A stretch of 64,000 nt of DNA from Hordeum vulgare subsp. vulgare (Eukaryota > Streptophyta > Magnoliopsida > Poales > Poaceae), in NCBI RefSeq assembly GCF_904849725.1, contig NC_058519.1, forward strand, positions 537,858,316 through 537,922,315, given 5' to 3'. The position numbers were made by a program, and so were the translations under genes. The notes under the pieces were generated by a model. It saw only the letters and a list, made by a program, of their open reading frames with translations. It did no database searches and was not told the origin of the DNA. Position 1 is the stretch's first letter, and every line of letters starts with the position of its first letter. Of this stretch, positions 30,493 through 42,930 are shown piece by piece.

Positions 30493-32258
30493 TGTTGGAA
30501 ATATGCCCTATAGGCAATAATAGAATGGTTATTATCATATTTCCTTGTTCATGATAATCGTCTATTGTTCATGCTATAATTGTATTAACAGGAACAGTAA
30601 TACATGTGTGAATAAATATATCACAATGTGTCCCTAGCAAGCCTCTAGTTGGCTAGCTCGTTGATCAACAGATGATCATGGTTTCCTGATCATGGACATT
30701 GGATGTCATTGATAACGAGATCATATCAGTGGGAAAATGATGTGATGGACAAGACCCATTCCTAAGCATAGCACTAGATCGTATTGTTCGTATGCTAAAG
30801 CTTTTCTAATGTCAAGTGTCTTTTCCTCCGACCATGAGATTGTGCAACTCCCGGATACCGTAGGAGTGCTTTGGGTGTATCAAACGTCACAACGTAACTG
30901 GGTGACTATAAAGGTGCACTACGGGTATCTCCGAAAGTGTCTGTTGGGTTGGTACGAATCGAGATCGGGATTTGTCACTCCGTGTGACGGAGAGGTATCT
31001 CTAGCCCACTCGGCAGAACATCATCATAATGAGCTCAGTGTGACTAAGGAGTTAGTCATGGGATGATGTGCTACAGAACGAGTAAAGAGACTTACCGGTA
31101 ACGAGATTGAACAAGGTATAGGTATACCGATGATCGAATCTCGGGCAAGTTCTATACCGACAGGCAAAGGAATTGTATACGGGATTGATTGAATCCTTGA
31201 CATCGTGGTTCATCCGATGAGATCATCGTGGAACATGTGGGAGCTAGCATGGGTATCCAGATCCCGCTGATGGTTATTGGCCGGAGAGTGTCTCGGTCAT
31301 GTCTGCATGATTCCCGAACCCGTAGGGTTTACACACTTAAGGTTCGATGACGCTAGGGTTATAGGGAATTGTTATATGAGGTTATCGAAGGTTGTTTGAA
31401 GTCCCGGATGAGATCCCGGATGTCATGAGGAGCTCCGGAATGGTCCGGAGGTGAAGATTGATATATAGGATGGATGGGTTTGGACTCCGGAAATGTTTCG
31501 GGCACCACCGACAAAGTGTCAGGACCACCGGAAGGGTTCCGGAGGCCCACCGGGAGGGGCCACAAGCCCCGGAAGGCTACATGGGCCAAGTGCGGGAGGG
31601 AACCAGCCCCTAGGTTGGCTGGTGCACGCCCCCCACACTCAGCCCACGCGCACCAGAGAGGGAGGGAGGGGAAACCGTAGGCGCTAGTGGGCCTAAGGCC
31701 CACCTAGGGGTGCGCCACCCCCTCTCCTCCCTGGCCGCCCCTGCTCTCCCATCTAGGGCTGCCGCCCCCTCAAGGGGGAAACCCTAAAGGGGGTGCCACC
31801 CCTCCCTTCCCCCTATATATAGTGGGGGGTTTGGCCTTTGGAGATACGGTTTTCCATCTCTCTCTCGACGCAACCCTGTTCTTCTTCTTCCTCCTCTCCC
31901 ACGGTGCTTGGCGAAGCCGTGCCGGGAGACCTCGTCTCTCCATCGACACCACACCGTCGTGCTGCCGGAGATCTTCCCCAACCTCTCCCTCCTCCTTGCT
32001 GGATCGAGGTGCAGGAGACGTCACCGGGCTACATGTGTGTTGAACGCGGAGGTGTCGTGGTTCGACACTAGATCGGAATCACACCGCGATCTGAATCGCC
32101 GCGAGTACGACTCCATCAACCGCGTTCTAGCAACGCTTCCGCTTAGCGATCTTCAAAGGTATTAAGATGCACTCACCCCTCTCTCGTCGCTGATCTCTCC
32201 ATAGGAAGATCTGAATATGGCGTAGGAAAATTATGAATTTATGCCCCATTACCCAACA
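30493..32258 (+). repeat. 5' LTR of copia element A
   Basis: 1766 bp, TGTTGGAAATATGCC to CCCAACA. TATATATAGTGGGG near 31813 is the likely TATA box. A degenerate primer-binding site TGGCATCCGAGCGAGG (32260-32275) follows. The ORFs inside the LTR are chance. Confidence 0.95.
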
Positions 32259-33517
32259 GTGGCATCCGAGCGAGGTTTTCTATGTGTAGATTCTATGCAG
32301 AGTAGAACACAAAAGCTTGTGGGCGCCGATTTGTCAATTGCTTGCCTCTACTAGTCTTATTCTTTTCCGGTGGTATTGTGGGATGAAGCGGCCGAGACCG
32401 ACCTTATACGTACGCTTACGCGAGACAGGTTCCACCGGCCAACATGCACACCGTGCATAAAGGTGGATAGCGGGTGTCTGTCTCTCCCACTCTAGTCGGA
32501 TTGGATTTTATGAAAACGGTCCTTATGAAGGGTAAATAGCTTTGGCATATCATCGTTGTGGCTGTCACGTAGGTAAGAAGGCATTCTTGCTAGAAACCCA
32601 AATCAGCCACGTAAAACTTGCAACAACAATTAAAAGACGTCTAACTTGTTTTTGCAGGGTTAGACATGTGATGTGATATGGACAAAGTTGTGATGTTACA
32701 TGTGTGATGTATGAGACGATCATGTTATTGTAATAGGATTCACGACTTGCATGTCGATGAGTATGACAACCGGCAGGAGCCATAGGAGTTGTCTTAATTT
32801 ATTGTATGAGATGCAACGCCATGTGTTTACTACTTTTACTTCATTGCTAATGGTTAGCTATAGTAGTAGTGGTAGTAGTAGTTGGCGTGATGACTTCACG
32901 GAGACACGATGATGGAGATCATGGTGTCAGTCCGGTGACAATGATGATCATGCGATGCCTGAAGATGGAGATCGGAGGAGCAAAGATGATAATGGCCATA
33001 TCATGTCACTATATGATTGCATGTGATGTTTATCATGTTTTTCATCTTATTGCTTAGAATGACGGTGGCATAATAAGATGATCCCTCATAAAATTTCGAG
33101 AACGTATTCCCCTAAGTGTGCACCGTTGCGAAGGATCGTTGTCTCGAAGCACCGCGCGATGATCGGGTGTGATAGATTCTAACGTTCGCATACAATGGGT
33201 GTAAGCGAGATTTACACACGTGAAACACTTAGGTTGACTCGACGAGCTTAGCATGTACATACATGACCTCGAATACAAGAGACCAAAAGGTCGAACATGA
33301 GTCGTATGGTTGAATACGATCAACATGAAGTTGCTCACCATGACGACTAGTCCGTCTCACGTGATGATTGGACACGGGTTAGTCAACATGGATCATGTAT
33401 CACTTAGATGACTAGAGGGATGTCGGTTTAAGTGGGAGTTCATACTTAATTTGATTAAATGAACTTAATTGTCATGAACTTAGTCTAAAAGTTGTCTTTA
33501 CAAATATTGTAGATCCA

Positions 33518-36500
33518 ATGGCCAACGCACCTGTCAACCTCAATTTCAACGCATTTCTAGAGAAAAACAAGCTAAAAGATGATGGTAGCAACTATGCGGA
33601 CTGGGTCCACAACTTGAAGCTCATCCTCGAAGCAGCTAAAAAGGCTTATGTCCTTAATGCACCACTAGGTGACCCTCCTGCTCCCGCAGCGGCCCATGAC
33701 ATTCAGAACGTCTGGCACATGCGGAGTGATGACTACTCTCTGGTTAGGTGTGACATGTTATACAATTTGGAAACGGGGCTCCAAAGGCGTTTTGAGCAAC
33801 ACGGAGCATATGAGATGTTCCAGGAGCTGAAACTAGTTTTTCAAGCTCATGCCTGTGTCGAGAGATATGAAGTCTCCAACAAGTTCTTTAGATGTAAGAT
33901 GGAGGAGAACAGTTCTGTTAGTGAGCATATACTCAGAATGTCTGGGTTACACGGTCGTCTGACTTTGCTTGGAGTCGAACTTGCGGATGACGCTGTAATT
34001 GACATAATCCTCCAGTCTCTCCCACCAAGCTACAAGGGTTTTGTGCTGAACTACAACATGCAAGGGATGGAAAAGACCATTCCCGAGTTGTACTCGATGC
34101 TGAAATCTGCAGAAGTAGAAATCAAGAAAGAGCATCAAGTGTTGATGGTCAATAAGACCACCAGTTTTAAGAAGGGCAAGGGTAAGAAGAACTTCAAGAA
34201 AGACGGCAAAGCCGTTGCTACTCCCGGTAAGCCAGATACTGGGAAGGAGAAAACAATGGACCCAAGCCTGAGACTGAGTGCTTCTATTGCAAGGGAAAAG
34301 GTCAGTAGAAGCGGAACTGCCCCATGTACTTAGCGGACAAGAAGGCCGACAACGTTAAAGGTATATATGATATACATGTTATTGATGTGTACCTTACCAG
34401 CGCTCATAGTAGCTCCTGGTTATTTGATACCGGTGTTGTTGCTCACATTTGCAACTCAAAGCAGGAACTGCGGAATAAGCGGAGACTGGCCAAGGACGAG
34501 GTGACGATGCGCGTCGAGAATGGCTCCAAGGTCGATGTGATCGACGTCGGCACGCTGCCTCTACATCTACCGTCGGGATTAGTTCTAAACCTTAATAATT
34601 GTTATTTAGTACCAGCTTTGAGCATGAATATTGTACCAGGGTCTTGCTTAATGCGAGACGGCTACTCATTTAAGTCAGAGAATAATGGTTGTTCTATTTA
34701 TATGAGTGATATGTTTTATGGTCACGCTCCGTTGGTGAATGGTTTATTCTTGATGAATCTCGATCGTGATGTTACACATATTCATAGTGTGAGTACCAAA
34801 AGATGTAAAGTTGATAATGATAGTGCCACATACTTGTGGCACTGCCGCCTTGGTCATATCGGTGTTAAGCGCATGAAGAAGCTCCATACTGATGGACTAT
34901 TAGAGTCTCTTGACTTTGTGTCATTTGACACATGCGAACCATGCCTCATGGGCAAGATGACTAAGACTCCATTCTCAGGAATAATGGAGAGAGCGACCGA
35001 CTTATTGGAAATAATACATACTGATGTGTGTGGTCCAATGAACGTTGAAGCTCGCGGTGGCTACCGTTATGTTCTCACTCTTACCGATGATTTGAGTAGG
35101 TATGGGTATATCTACTTGATGAAGCACAAATCTGAGACGTTTGAAAAGTTCAAGGAATTTCAGAGTGAGGTTGAGAATCAACGTGACAGAAAAATTAAGT
35201 GTCTACAATTTGATCGTGGAGGAGAATATTTGAGTCACGATTTTGGCACACACCAAAGAAGCGTGGAATTGTTTCACAACTGACGCTGCCTGGCACACCG
35301 CAACGTAACGGAGTGTCTGAACGTCGTAATCGCACTTTATTAGATATGGTACGATCTATGATGTCTCTTACCGACTTACCGTTATCATTTGGGGGATACG
35401 CATTGGAAACTGCAGCATTCACTTTAAATAGGGCACCGTCTAAATCCGTTGAGACGACACCGTATGAACTATGGTTTGGCAAAAAACCTAACCTGTAATT
35501 TCTTATAGTTTGGGGCTGCGATGCTTATGTGAAGAAACTTCAACCAGAAAATCTCGAACCCAAAGCGGAGAAATGTGTATTCATAGGATACCCTAAGGAA
35601 ACTATTGGGTATACCTTCTATCTTAGATCCAAAGGTAAAACATTTATTGCCAAGAACGGATCCTTTCTAGAGAAAGAGTTTCTCTCGAAAGAAGTAAGTG
35701 GGGGGAAAGTAGAACTTGATGAGGTAATTACACCCCCTCTCGAACCGGAGAGTAGCGCAACGCGGGAAATTGTTCCTGTGGCGCCTGCGCCAACTGGAGA
35801 GGAAGTTAATGATGATGATCATGAAGCCTTAGATCAAGTTGCTACTGAACCACGAAGGTCCACAAGGGTACGATCCGCACCGGAGTGGTACGACAACCCT
35901 GTGATGGAAATCATGTTGTTAGACAACGGTGAACCTTCGAACTATGAAGAAGCAATGGCGGGCCCGGATTCCAACAAATGGCTTGAGGCTATGAAATCCG
36001 AGATAGGATCCATGTATGAGAGCAAAGTATGGGCTTTGGTGGACTTGCCCGATGATCGGCGAGCGATAGACAATAAATGGATCTTCAAGAAGAAGACTGA
36101 CGCAAACGGTAATGTGATCGTTTACAAAGCTCGACTTGTCGCAAAGGGTTTTCGACAAACTCAAGGAGTTTACTACGATGAGACTTTCTATCCCGTAGCG
36201 AAGCTGAAGTCAGTCCGAATCATGTTAGCAATTGCCGCTTTTCATGATTATGAAATTTGGCAAATGGACGTCAAAACAATGTTCATTAACGGGTATCTTA
36301 AGGAAGAGTTGTATATGATGCAACCAGAAGGTTTTGTCGATCCTAAGAGTGCTAACAAGGTATGAAATCTCCAGCGCTCCATCTATGGGCTGGTGCAAGC
36401 ATCTCGGAGTTGGAACATTCGCTTTAATGAGGTGATTAAAGCGTTTGGGTTCATACAGGTTTATGGAGAAGCCTGTCTATACAAGAAAGTGAGTGGGAGC

Positions 36501-37420
36501 TCTGTAGCTTTCCTCATACTATATGTGGATGACATATTATTGATTGGGAATAATATAGAGTTATTGGAGAGCATAAAGGCCTACTTGAACAAGAGTTTTT
36601 CAATGAAGGACCTTGGAGAAGCTGCATACATATTAGGCATCAGGATCCATAGAGATAGATCGACACGCCTCATAGGTCTTTCACAAAGTACATACCTTGA
36701 CAAGATATTGAAGAAGTTCAATATGGAAAACTCAAAGAAGGGGTTCTTGCCAGTTTTACAAGGTATGAGGTTGAGTAAGACTCAGTCACCGACCACGACA
36801 GCAGATAGAGAGAAGATGAGTCATGTCCCATACGCGTCAGCCGTAGGCTCTCTAATGTATGTCATGCTGCGTACCAGACCTGATATAAACCTTGCCATAA
36901 GTTTGGTAGGGCGGTACCAAAGTGATCCCGGTACGGAACACTAGACAATAGTCAAGAATATCCTTAAGTACCTGAAAAGGACTAAGGAGATGTTTCTCGT
37001 TTATGGAGGCGATGAAGAGCTCGTCGTAAAGGGTTACGCCGATGCTAGCTTCGACACAGATCCGGATGACTCTAAGTCACAGACCGGATACGTGTATGTT
37101 TTGAATGTCGGGGCAGTGAGCTGGTGCAGCAGCAAGCAAGAAGTCATGGCAGCATCTACATGTGAAGCGGAGTACATAGCTGCTTCAGAAGCGGCTCATA
37201 AAGGGATTTGGATGAAGGAGCTCATCACCGACCTTGGATTGGTCCCAAGCGCGTCGGGTCCGATGACACTCTTCTGTGATAACACTGGGGCCATTGCCAT
37301 AGCCAAGGAGCCCAAGTTTCACCGGAAGACTAAGCACATCAAACGCCGCTACAACTCCATCTAGGACCATGTCCAGAGTGGAGTAATAGATATTTGTAAA
37401 GTGCACACGGATCTGAATAT
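33518..37420 (+). pseudogene. Copia gag-pol of element A, broken by stops and frameshifts
   Basis: Gag starts MANAPVNLNFNAFLEKNKLK at 33518. A frameshift near 34256 precedes the zinc knuckle ECFYCKGKGQ, whose next codon (34306-34308) is TAG where Trp is usual. Protease: WLFDTGVVAHICNS near 34420. Integrase: LWHCRLGHIG...CEPC near 34840-34950, TDVCGPMN near 35020. Frameshift near 35265; stop at 35496. RT: KWIFKKKTDANG near 36080, stop at 36363, catalytic YVDD at 36522-36533, stop at 36942. RNase H: ADASFDTDPDDSKSQTG and SSKQEVMAASTCEAEYIAAS, stop at 37362. The order PR-IN-RT-RH is that of copia. Several stops fit C-to-T decay. Confidence 0.93.
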
Positions 37421-37526
37421 TGCAGACCCGTTGACTAAACCTCTTCCTCGAGCAAAACATGATGAACACCACAATACTATGGGTGTTCGATACATCACAA
37501 TGTAACTAGATTATTGACTCTAGTGC

Positions 37527-37537
37527 AAGTGGGAGAC
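37527..37537 (+). other. Polypurine tract of copia element A
   Basis: AAGTGGGAGAC directly before the 3' LTR. The same tract is at 57662-57672 in element B. Confidence 0.85.
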
Positions 37538-39305
37538 TGTTGGAAATATGCCCTAGAGGCAATACTAAAATGGTTATTATCATATTTCCTTGTTCATGAT
37601 AATCGTCTATTGTTCATGCTATAATTGTATTAACAGGAAACAGTAATACATGTGTGAATAAATATATCACAATGTGTCCCTAGCAAGCCTCTAGTTGGCT
37701 AGCTCGTTGATCAACAAATGATCATGGTTTCCTGATCATGGACATTGGATGTCATTGATAATGGGATCACATCATTGGGAGAATGATGTGATGGACAAGA
37801 CCATTCCTAAGCATAGCACTAGATCGCATTGTTCGTATGCTAAAGCTTTTTCTAATGTCAAGTGTCTTTTACTTTGGCCGTGAGATTGTGCAACTCCCGG
37901 ATACCGTAGGAGTGCTTTGGGTGTATCAAACGTCACAACGTATCTGGGTGACTATAAAGGTGCACCACGGGTATCTCCGAAAGTGTCTGTTGGGTTGGTA
38001 CGAATCGAGATCGGGATTTGTCACTCCGTGTGACGGAGAGGTATCTCTGGGCCCACTTGGTAGTACATCATCATAATGAGCTCAGTGTGACTAAGGAGTT
38101 AGTCACGGGATGATGTGCTACGGAACGAGTAAAGAGACTTACCGGTAACGAGATTGAACAAGGTATAGGTATACCGACGATCGAATCTCGGGCAAGTTCT
38201 ATACCGACACGCAAACGGAATTGTATAGGGGATTGATTGAATCCTTGACATCGTGGTTCATCCGATGAGATCATCGTGAAACATTTGGGAGCCACCATGG
38301 GTATCCAGATCCCGCTGATGGTTATTGGCCGGAGAGTGTCTCGGTCATGTCTGCATGATTCCCGAACTCGTAGGGTCTACACACTTAAGGTTCGATGACT
38401 CTAAGGTTATAGGGAATTGTTATACGAGGTTACCGAAGGTTGTTCGGAGTCCCGGATGAGATCCCGGACGTCACGAGGAGCTCCGGAATGGTCCGGAGGT
38501 AAAGATTAATATATAGGATGGATGGGTTTGGATGCCGGAAATTTTTCGGGCACCACCGGCAAAGTGCTAGGACCACCGGAAGGGTTCCGGAGGCCCACCG
38601 GGAGGGCCACAAGCCCCGGAAGGCTACATGGGCCAAGTGCGGGAGGGAACCAGCCCCTAGGTGGGCTGGTGCCCCCCCACACTCAGCCCAGGCGCACCAG
38701 AGAGGGAGGGAGGGGAAACCCTAGGCACTGGTGGGCCTAAGGCCCACCTAGGGGTGCGCCACCCCCTCTCCTCCCTGGCCGCCGCCCCCTCTCTCCCATC
38801 TAGGGCTGCCGCCCCCCTCAAGGGGGAAACCCTAAAGGGGGCGCCACCCCTCCCTTGCCCCTATATATAGTGGGGGTTTTGGCCTTTGGAGATACGGTTT
38901 TCCATCTCTCTCTCGGCGCAACCCTGTTCTTCTTCTTCCTCCTCTCCCACGGTGCTTGCGAAGCCCTGCTGGGAGACCTCGTCTCTCCATCGACACCATG
39001 CCATCGTGCTGCCGGAGATCTTCCCCAACCTCTTCCTCCTCCTTGCTGTATCAAGGTGTGGGAGACGTCACCGGGTTGCACGTGTGTTGAACGCGGAGGT
39101 GCCGTGGTTCGGCACTAGATCGGAATCACACCGTGATCTGAATCGCTGCGAGTACGACTCCATCAACCGCGTTCTAGCAACGCTTCCGCTTAGCGATCTT
39201 CAAAGGTATGAAGATGCACTCACCCCTCTCTTGTTGTTGGTCTCTCCATAGGAAGATCTGAATATGGCGTAGGAAATTTTTGAATTTATGCTACGTTCCC
39301 CAACA
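37538..39305 (+). repeat. 3' LTR of copia element A
   Basis: 1768 bp, TGTTGGAAATATGCCCTAG to CCCCAACA. It has the same blocks as the 5' LTR, with scattered substitutions and single-base indels. Confidence 0.95.
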
Positions 39306-40450
39306 TCTGCAACATGAGACGTTGCAACCGTGTAGGCAGTACATTGGATGTATCGGCAAGATCACAATATGAAGGCAACTGATGAAACTATTCTATATGT
39401 AATATGGCTTTCTGGCTTTGTGTCAGAGTTTTTGCGTAAAAGCTGGTTTATTTATTTTTACTATAAAAAAGGAATATCAGGAATCTTCACTACAGAGTTA
39501 TCTACCATGACATGGTTCCGCCAACCGATGTCCCGTAGCCCAAAAAATCATCACAACTAGCCCACAATTAGTTATCAGTCTGGTGTTGAGAGTTCAGAGA
39601 TAGATCCAAGTCCATATGCTCAAATTATCCGTAACACGGGACATGATTAATCGATTAGGTTTTAACTCTGGATAGTGTTGTGCACTTTACCCACAAGAAT
39701 CGTTCCCTCCTTGTAAGTCCTCGCGCTGCCACGTGAATGAGAACACGACGAACGAAACATGGTCTTTCAAAGAGTTCTTCTGACCACTGTTCGGTGCCCA
39801 TCCAACCCTACCGTTCGTCTACATCTGCTAGCACCGTCCAAGTCAGAGTCGCGACTAAGGTCAACCAAGCAAGAGCCCATATTAACTTGTGGTTGCATAG
39901 GTAAGCTTCCGGGCTTGAAGTATTCTTCCTTCTCTTTGAGTCTAGGTGAAGCTTTCTACAAGATGTCATGGTGCTTCTCCATGCATCCCGGGTCATCCAT
40001 TGGCTTCTCTAGGGTGTCCATCAAAACCATCCTTCACCTAGTAGCGTGTATTGAAAATCTTGTCTTGAGTCTCGAAGTCATGAGGTCTTGAAGATGTAGG
40101 CCTTGAAGATGCCATCATGGAGGAGTCATCTTTGACGTAGTGTCCTTCTTCTCACACCAATCTCGAACACTCATACCAACCCCGTCTACTATAGCATAGC
40201 ATTAAAATAAATAACGTCATGGGGCTTGATAACCGGGTGGTGGGTTCCTAACTCAGGCATTCTACTCAACTACACGATTCAATATCACTAGTGGAGGAGA
40301 TGGTGAAATGGTGACACCAAATGCAATAAAAGCATAGGTATGAACAACATGGTCAAAGTAACTTGCCTGGTATGAAGATAATATCGCTCTCATAAAACTT
40401 GATAAAAATATTCATCACTCTCCGATGAAATTTATATAGTAAAATTGCAC
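39306..40450 (-). mobile_element. Gypsy LTR, 5' continuation beyond copia A
   Basis: Its reverse complement aligns with 60110-61125 of the solo LTR: ATACCAGGCAAG, GGATGACCCGGGATGC, AAGCTTCACC, GCTAGCAGATGTAGA, GATGGGCACCGA, AAAGACCATGTTT and CTAATCGATTA. It fades out near 40450, so roughly the first 2 kb of the LTR are missing or too diverged to follow. Confidence 0.8.
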
Positions 40451-41140
40451 TCATATAAGCAATCATACTAGCAATCAACCTAACAATTCAAGAAGCAAAA
40501 ACAAGTACTAAACACTCTAGTGTTGAGATGAAGGAAATACTTAAGGCAAAAGTTAAAACAATAAAAACTTTGTCAAAGCAAGCAAGAATTGTTTTTCTCT
40601 ATAAATAACCTATTATCAACAACAAACAACAAAAACAAAGACTTAACATAAATTATTTTAGTAAATCTTTTACTAGCAGAAAAAGAATTACTTTTGAAGA
40701 ACAACTAAAGTAACACGCTAAGCAATACAAGTTTTTGCCCTAATAAAACATAACAACAAAGAAAACACTAGAATAATAAAATAACAGAAAACAACACATA
40801 AAACAACTAAGGTAACAAAAAGTATTTTTCAAAAAAAATTATTAGAAAAAACAAGTAATTGAGAAGGTTTTATTAAACTCTACATATGATCAAAACAAGG
40901 TTTCTTTCAAACAAAAGAAACAAAATACTAAAAAATATTTTTCAACAACAAATAGAATACCTAATCTTGACTAATAGAAACTAAACAAAACATATGAGAA
41001 GTAACAAACGAAAATAATTAAAAGAAATTAAAAACTAAAGGAAAGGAATTTACTTAAAACTAATGAAACTAGTACTATTTTTGCTAAAATCCTAATTTGA
41101 AACAAACTAAAAGTAAATTCCTAAGTACTACTGGATAAAT
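40451..41140. other. A-rich non-coding stretch
   Basis: Strongly A-rich on + (T-rich on -), no ORF. It is either the diverged LTR start or the untranslated part of the Athila-like element downstream of its gag. I cannot place the border. Confidence 0.4.
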
Positions 41141-41147
41141 GGTTCAT

Positions 41148-42851
41148 CTAGTGACTAACAGTATCTGGGCTGCTAGCATGCAAGTTCCTATCATCTTTCT
41201 TCTTCTTTCTAGGATGACTAGGTGCATTAGTTCTAACTCCTTGAGAATCTTGTTCAATTCTCTTAGGATGACCCTCAGGATACAAAGGTTCCTGAGTCAT
41301 TCTACCGCCTCTAGTGACGACTCTAACAGAATTTTCATTCAACTCATTGAGCAAGTCATTTTGAGCCTTAAGTACTTGTTCTACTTGAGTAGTAACAATA
41401 GAGGCATGTTTATTCAAGAGCTTAAGATCGTTGACGTTTCTGTCCACACAAGCACTTAAATGACTAAGCATACGAGCATTCTGTTCCAATTGTCTGCTAA
41501 CATAATCATTGAAACATTGTTGTTTGGCAACAAAGTTATCAAATTCATCCAGGCATAAGCTAGGAGGTTTATCAAAAGGAATATCACTATCATTGAATCT
41601 ACGAAGAGAATTTACTTCTACTACCTGTATCGGGTTATCGAGACCATAGATCTCTTTGATAGGTGGTAGATTTTTGACATCTTCAGATTTAATGCCTTTC
41701 TCTTTCATAGATTTCTTAGCTTCTTGCATATCTTCAGGACTGAGGAATAGAATGCCTCTTTTCTTCGGAGTTGGCTTCGGAGGTGGTTCGGGAATAGTTC
41801 AAGCATTCTCATTGCACAAGATATTATTCAATAGGATCTCAGCTTGTTCTACAGTTAGTTCCCTAAAAACACAACCAGCACAACTATCTAGGTGGTCTCT
41901 ACATGCATCGGTAAGTCCATTATAGAAGATATCAAGTATTTCATTCTTCTCAAGAGGGTGATCAGGCAAAGCATTCAGTAGCTGGAGGAGCCTCCCCCAA
42001 GCTTGTGGGAGACTTTCTTCTTCAACTTGTGCAAAGATGTATATTTCCTGCAAGGCAGCTTGCTTCTTATGCGCAGAGAAATATTTCTCAGAGAAGTAGT
42101 AGATCATATCCTGGGGGCTACGCACACAACCAGGAGCAAGAGAAGTGAACCAAGTCGCGAGAAAGGAAATAACTTAAGGATATAGTAGTGGCAGATCTAC
42201 TCGTGAATAGGGTGGATATATCGTGCAGTTTGGTAATATGGGCTACAACCATTCAGACTCATAATCGTGAAAAGGATCAGATTCAACCAGAGTGATTAAC
42301 TCAGGGTCGACAGAGAATTCATAATCCTTATTGGTCACAAAGATAGGCAAAGTAGCAAACTTTGGGTCGTATTTCATCCTAGCGTTCAAAGATTTTTGTT
42401 TCCACTCGCGCAGTAATTTCTCAACATCATAGCTATCCTTACACGCAAGAAAGTCCTCAACTATCTCTCCCTCCATAACATAACCCTCAGGCATATCAGG
42501 CAATTCATCTCTAGGAGAGCTAGTTCTAACAGGCGAAATAGTAGGTTCTACTTCAATAGTATCAGTAGTTTCAGAAGTATCATCACATCTAGCAACAACT
42601 CTAGCAATTTGTGCATCAAGGAATGCACCTAGTGGCAAAGCAGTATCAAGAATAGCATCATCACAAGCATCATGGATAGCAGAAGTAGCATCATCAAGCA
42701 CATGCAACATACCAAGATTTCTAGCAGGAGGTGGTGTCACAAACTTACTCATAACTGAAGGTGAATCAAGTGCAGAGCTAGATGGCAGTTCCTTACCTGT
42801 CCTCGTAGTTGAGGGCAAGACTTTAGTTCTTGGATCTTTCGGATTCCTCAT
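41148..42851 (-). pseudogene. Athila-like gypsy gag (broken)
   Basis: On minus: MRNPKDPRTKVLPSTTRTGK starts at 42851 with DVEKLLREWKQKSLNARMKY further in. Next is a gag core (FSEKYFSAHKKQAALQEI, LEKNEILDIFYNGLTDACRD) at 42125-41799. Then a C-terminal part (PFDKPPSLCLDEFDNFVAK, HASIVTTQVEQVLKAQNDLL, RVVTRGGRMTQEPLYPEGHP) at 41729-41148. Frame changes separate the three parts. It follows the LTR and PBS at 42903-44359 in the right order for a 5' end. Pol is absent; the element is cut off towards 40450. Confidence 0.78.
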
Positions 42852-42902
42852 AGTGATCAGAAGACGTAAATTCCAAGTGACTCAGAGAATATAGTTGTGC
42901 TT

Positions 42903-42926
42903 CCGTGGCAACAACGCTAGAAAAAG
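42903..42926 (-). other. Degenerate Athila-type primer-binding site
   Basis: The minus strand reads CTAGCGTTGTTGCCACGGAAG right after the LTR. Compared with TGGCGCCGTTGCCGGGGA of Athila/gypsy elements, most changes are transitions typical of methylation decay. Confidence 0.6.
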
Positions 42927-42930
42927 GTCT

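Larger units (their letters stand above)
30493..39305 (+). mobile_element. Copia element A (Angela/WIS/BARE-like), both LTRs present
   Basis: 8.8 kb with LTRs at 30493-32258 and 37538-39305, an internal gag-pol and a polypurine tract. The flanking 5-mers TCCGC (30488-30492) and TCTGC (39306-39310) are a target duplication with one transition. It is inserted in a gypsy LTR in the opposite orientation. By eye the LTRs differ by about 4-5 percent in their first ~370 bp, so the insertion is not recent. All ORFs are interrupted, so it cannot move on its own. Confidence 0.95.

Noticed and set aside
31474..32165. Pro/Arg/Ser-rich ORFs, repeated at 38518-39251
   Set aside because: They fall in the same place in both LTRs of copia A and straddle its TATA region; chance ORFs in GC-rich LTR sequence.
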